DNA from: Burkholderiales bacterium
GTDB lineage: Bacteria; Pseudomonadota; Gammaproteobacteria; Burkholderiales; Burkholderiaceae_E
Direction: 5' to 3'
Assembly (NCBI GenBank): GCA_020348765.1
Contig: CP070753.1
Coordinates: forward strand, 1,910,231 to 1,916,794
DNA length: 6,564 nt
In this document: positions 4,788 through 6,564 of the stretch, piece after piece
Numbering within the stretch: position 1 is the first letter of the stretch
How the letters are laid out: every line of letters starts with the position of its first letter
The notes under the pieces: generated by a model
What the model saw: only the letters and a program-made list of their open reading frames with translations
Told to the model about the DNA's origin: nothing
Databases searched by the model: none
Translations under genes and position numbers: made by a program

Positions 4788-6332
4788 ATGGACACGCTCG
4801 GCCTGCTCGCCGACGGCTTCGCCGTCGCCCTGACCTGGCAGAACCTCGGCCTCGCGCTGATCGGCTGCTTCCTCGGGACCGTGATGGGCGCGCTGCCCGG
4901 GCTCGGCCCGTCGAACGGCGTCGCGATCCTGATTCCGCTCGCGTTCACGCTCGGCCTTCCTGCCGCGCCGGCGATGATCCTGCTGACCTCGGTCTACTAC
5001 GGCGCCATGTACGGCGGGCGCATCTCGTCGATCCTGCTCAACATTCCCGGCGACGAGCCGGCGCTGATGACGACACTGGACGGCTACCCGATGGCGCAGC
5101 AGGGTCGTGCCGGCGAGGCGCTGTCGCTCTCTGGCGTGGCGTCCTTCGTCGGCGCTTTCCTGGCCACCTGGGGCCTCGTCATGCTCGCGCCGCAACTGGT
5201 CAGGGTCGCGCTGCTGTTCGGTCCGGCCGAGTATTTCGCGCTGTTCACGCTGGCGTTCGCGACGCTCGGGGGCATTGCGTCGAAGAACCAGGCCAAGTCC
5301 GCGTTCGCCGCGGCACTGGGACTGGGCATCGCCACGATCGGGGTCGACGGCCAGACCGGCGTGCCGCGCTTCACCTTCGGCGAGGTGCACCTGTACGACG
5401 GCATCGACTTCCTGGTCGCCATCGTCGGGCTGTTCGCGCTGTCCGAGGTGCTGATCTTCCTCGAGCATCGCGGCGAGCCGCACGACGAGCAGGACCGGGC
5501 GCGCAGGATCGGCATCGGCCGCATCACGCCCTCGTTCGCGCTGCTGCGCCGCTGCACGCCGACCATGCTGCGCTCCTCGCTGCTCGGCTTCATCGCGGGC
5601 GTGCTGCCGGGCGCCGGCGCCTCGCTCGGATCGTTCATCTCCTATTCGATGGAGAAGCGCCTGGTCGACCGCAAGGCGACCTTCGGCACCGGCGATCCGC
5701 GCGGCGTCGCCGCGCCCGAGGCCGGCAACAACGCCGCGGCCGGCGGTGCGCTGGTGCCGATGCTCGCGCTCGGCGTTCCGGGCTCGGGCACCACGGCGGT
5801 GCTGCTCGCGATGCTGCTGGCACTGAACATCACGCCGGGACCGCTGCTGTTTCAGAACAACCCGGACGTGGTCTGGGGCCTGATCGCGGCGCTCTTCATC
5901 GGCAACGTGATGTTGCTGGCGATGAACATCCCGATGGTCGGGCTGTTCGTGCGCGTGCTGATGGTGCCGTCACGGATCCTGATGCCGGTCGTCGCGATGG
6001 TCTCGTTCGTCGGCATCTACGGCATTTCGGGATCGAGTTTCGACCTGCTGGTCATGGTGGCTTTCGGCGTGCTCGGCTGGCTGCTGCGCAAGCTGGACGT
6101 CCCGCTGGTGCCGATCATCCTCGGCATCCTGCTCGGCGACGCCATGGAGGCGAACCTGAGGCGCGCGCTGACGATCTCCGACGGCGACTGGAGCGCGCTG
6201 GTCGCCTCGCCGCTGTCGATCACGCTGTGGACGATCGCGATCGTCGGCTTCGTGCTGCCGATGGTCTTCGGCGGTGTGCTGCGCCGGCGCATGGAAATGC
6301 GCCGCGACGCAGAGGGCGGGACGCGCGACTGA
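4788..6332 (+). CDS. tctA: TctA, large membrane permease subunit of the tripartite tricarboxylate transporter
   Basis: A 514-residue polytopic inner-membrane protein of typical TctA length (about 500). It forms the translocation path and imports carboxylate delivered by TctC, powered by an ion gradient rather than ATP. Two inverted-looking halves each carry the hallmark glycine-proline motif: GALPGLGPSNGVAILIPLAF (34-53) and GVLPGAGASLGSFISY (271-286). Other signatures are YYGAMYGGRISSILLNIPGDEPALMTTLDGYPMAQQGRAGEAL (70-112), GVAAPEAGNNAAAGGALVPMLALGVPGSGTTAVLL (306-340) and VPIILGILLGDAMEANLRRAL (441-461). About twelve hydrophobic segments are visible, with a charged cytoplasmic-type loop at 226-245. 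ATG 4788 begins 13 bases after the tctB stop with only a weak ribosome site (GCGGG), so translation may depend on coupling to tctB. Nothing key is missing. The C-terminus is Arg-rich, and the gene ends 94 bases before the convergent minus-strand gene. Confidence 0.96.
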   Translation: MDTLGLLADGFAVALTWQNLGLALIGCFLGTVMGALPGLGPSNGVAILIPLAFTLGLPAAPAMILLTSVYYGAMYGGRISSILLNIPGDEPALMTTLDGYPMAQQGRAGEALSLSGVASFVGAFLATWGLVMLAPQLVRVALLFGPAEYFALFTLAFATLGGIASKNQAKSAFAAALGLGIATIGVDGQTGVPRFTFGEVHLYDGIDFLVAIVGLFALSEVLIFLEHRGEPHDEQDRARRIGIGRITPSFALLRRCTPTMLRSSLLGFIAGVLPGAGASLGSFISYSMEKRLVDRKATFGTGDPRGVAAPEAGNNAAAGGALVPMLALGVPGSGTTAVLLAMLLALNITPGPLLFQNNPDVVWGLIAALFIGNVMLLAMNIPMVGLFVRVLMVPSRILMPVVAMVSFVGIYGISGSSFDLLVMVAFGVLGWLLRKLDVPLVPIILGILLGDAMEANLRRALTISDGDWSALVASPLSITLWTIAIVGFVLPMVFGGVLRRRMEMRRDAEGGTRD

Positions 6333-6334
6333 GA

Positions 6335-6350
6335 CCACCGGCGGCGGTGG
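6335..6350 (+). terminator. Hairpin directly after tctA
   Basis: CCACCG (6335-6340) pairs perfectly with CGGTGG (6345-6350) across the loop GCGG, two bases past the tctA stop. GGTTGTGG follows instead of a T-run, so it is at best a non-classical terminator or a 3'-end stabiliser. Confidence 0.35.
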
Positions 6351-6408
6351 GGTTGTGGCGCATCATGCCGCAGCTGCGGTGACGCGCCCGAGGCCGGAGT
6401 CGTCCCCG

Positions 6409-6435
6409 GTCGAGCCGCCGGTGCGGCTATTCGAC
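6409..6435. terminator. Bidirectional hairpin between convergent genes
   Basis: AGCCGC (6413-6418) pairs with GCGGCT (6423-6428) across the loop CGGT, overlapping the stop codon of the minus-strand gene. An outer pairing GTCGA (6409-6413) with TCGAC (6431-6435), with TAT (6428-6430) bulged, can extend it at the cost of one inner pair. There is no T-run on either strand. A shared terminator role is inference. Confidence 0.35.
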
Positions 6436-6564
6436 CTTCAGGTAGGCGAACCCGCGGCTCTGCAGCTCGGCGATGCGCACGACTCCCGAGCGCACCGCCG
6501 TGACGCCCGGGATGATGCGCTCCTTCGGCAGCCCGATCGCTTCGATCGTGATCTCGCAATATTC
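6427..6564 (-). CDS. C-terminal 45 residues of an unrecognised protein (partial, N-terminus off the right edge)
   Basis: The reverse strand from base 6564 stays open for 45 codons to TAG at 6429-6427. The peptide includes EYCEITIEAIGLPKERIIPG, then a VTAVRSGVVRIAELQSRGF segment, then AYLKVE at the end. Its composition is balanced, unlike the Arg/Pro/Ala strings of shadow frames here, and 40 of 45 codons end in G or C, which matches the real genes. These points make it a credible gene end. I do not recognise the family and assign no function. It converges on tctA with 94 bases between the stops, so it is not part of the transporter operon. Confidence 0.65.
   Translation of the reverse strand, partial: EYCEITIEAIGLPKERIIPGVTAVRSGVVRIAELQSRGFAYLKVE

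Noticed and set aside
6017..6559. A 180-codon minus-strand frame at the right end
   Set aside because: It is mostly antisense to tctA, compositionally biased, and conflicts with the better-supported partial frame at 6427-6564.

Overview
The window is uniformly high in G+C, and almost every codon in the recognisable genes ends in G or C. With a periplasmic TctC/Bug-type solute receptor, a tctCBA transporter and a pyridine-nucleotide-linked 2-oxoacid oxidoreductase, it looks like a beta-proteobacterial chromosome (Burkholderiales or Rhodocyclales relatives are the first guess). This is inferred from gene content and base composition only. I see no rRNA, tRNA, CRISPR array, insertion sequence or integrase.

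Left part (1-1856, minus strand): a two-gene operon fragment read right to left. A complete gamma subunit of the 2-oxoacid:acceptor (ferredoxin) oxidoreductase family overlaps, by the four bases ATGA, a GltD-like FAD/NAD(P) flavoprotein that runs off the left edge. Together they look like the gamma and electron-output subunits of a multisubunit, CoA-acylating 2-oxoacid dehydrogenase. The catalytic thiamine-diphosphate and ferredoxin-type subunits would have to lie beyond base 1.

Middle (1857-3198): a divergent intergenic region, then a plus-strand glutathione S-transferase-like gene that starts at GTG 2176 behind an unusually long Shine-Dalgarno match, then a 372-base non-coding stretch with a candidate promoter and a long leader for the transporter operon.

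Right part (3199-6332): a canonical tripartite tricarboxylate transporter in the order tctC (periplasmic receptor), tctB (small membrane subunit), tctA (large membrane subunit). TctC captures a carboxylate in the periplasm and delivers it to the TctAB permease, which is driven by an ion gradient. The 151-base tctC-tctB gap holds two strong hairpins, a plausible way to make more receptor than permease. The last 138 bases encode, on the minus strand, the C-terminus of an unrecognised protein converging on tctA.

Most of the window is recognisable metabolic and transport genes. I found no clear evidence of an undescribed system. The points most worth checking are the flavoprotein/gamma-subunit pair and the structured non-coding regions.
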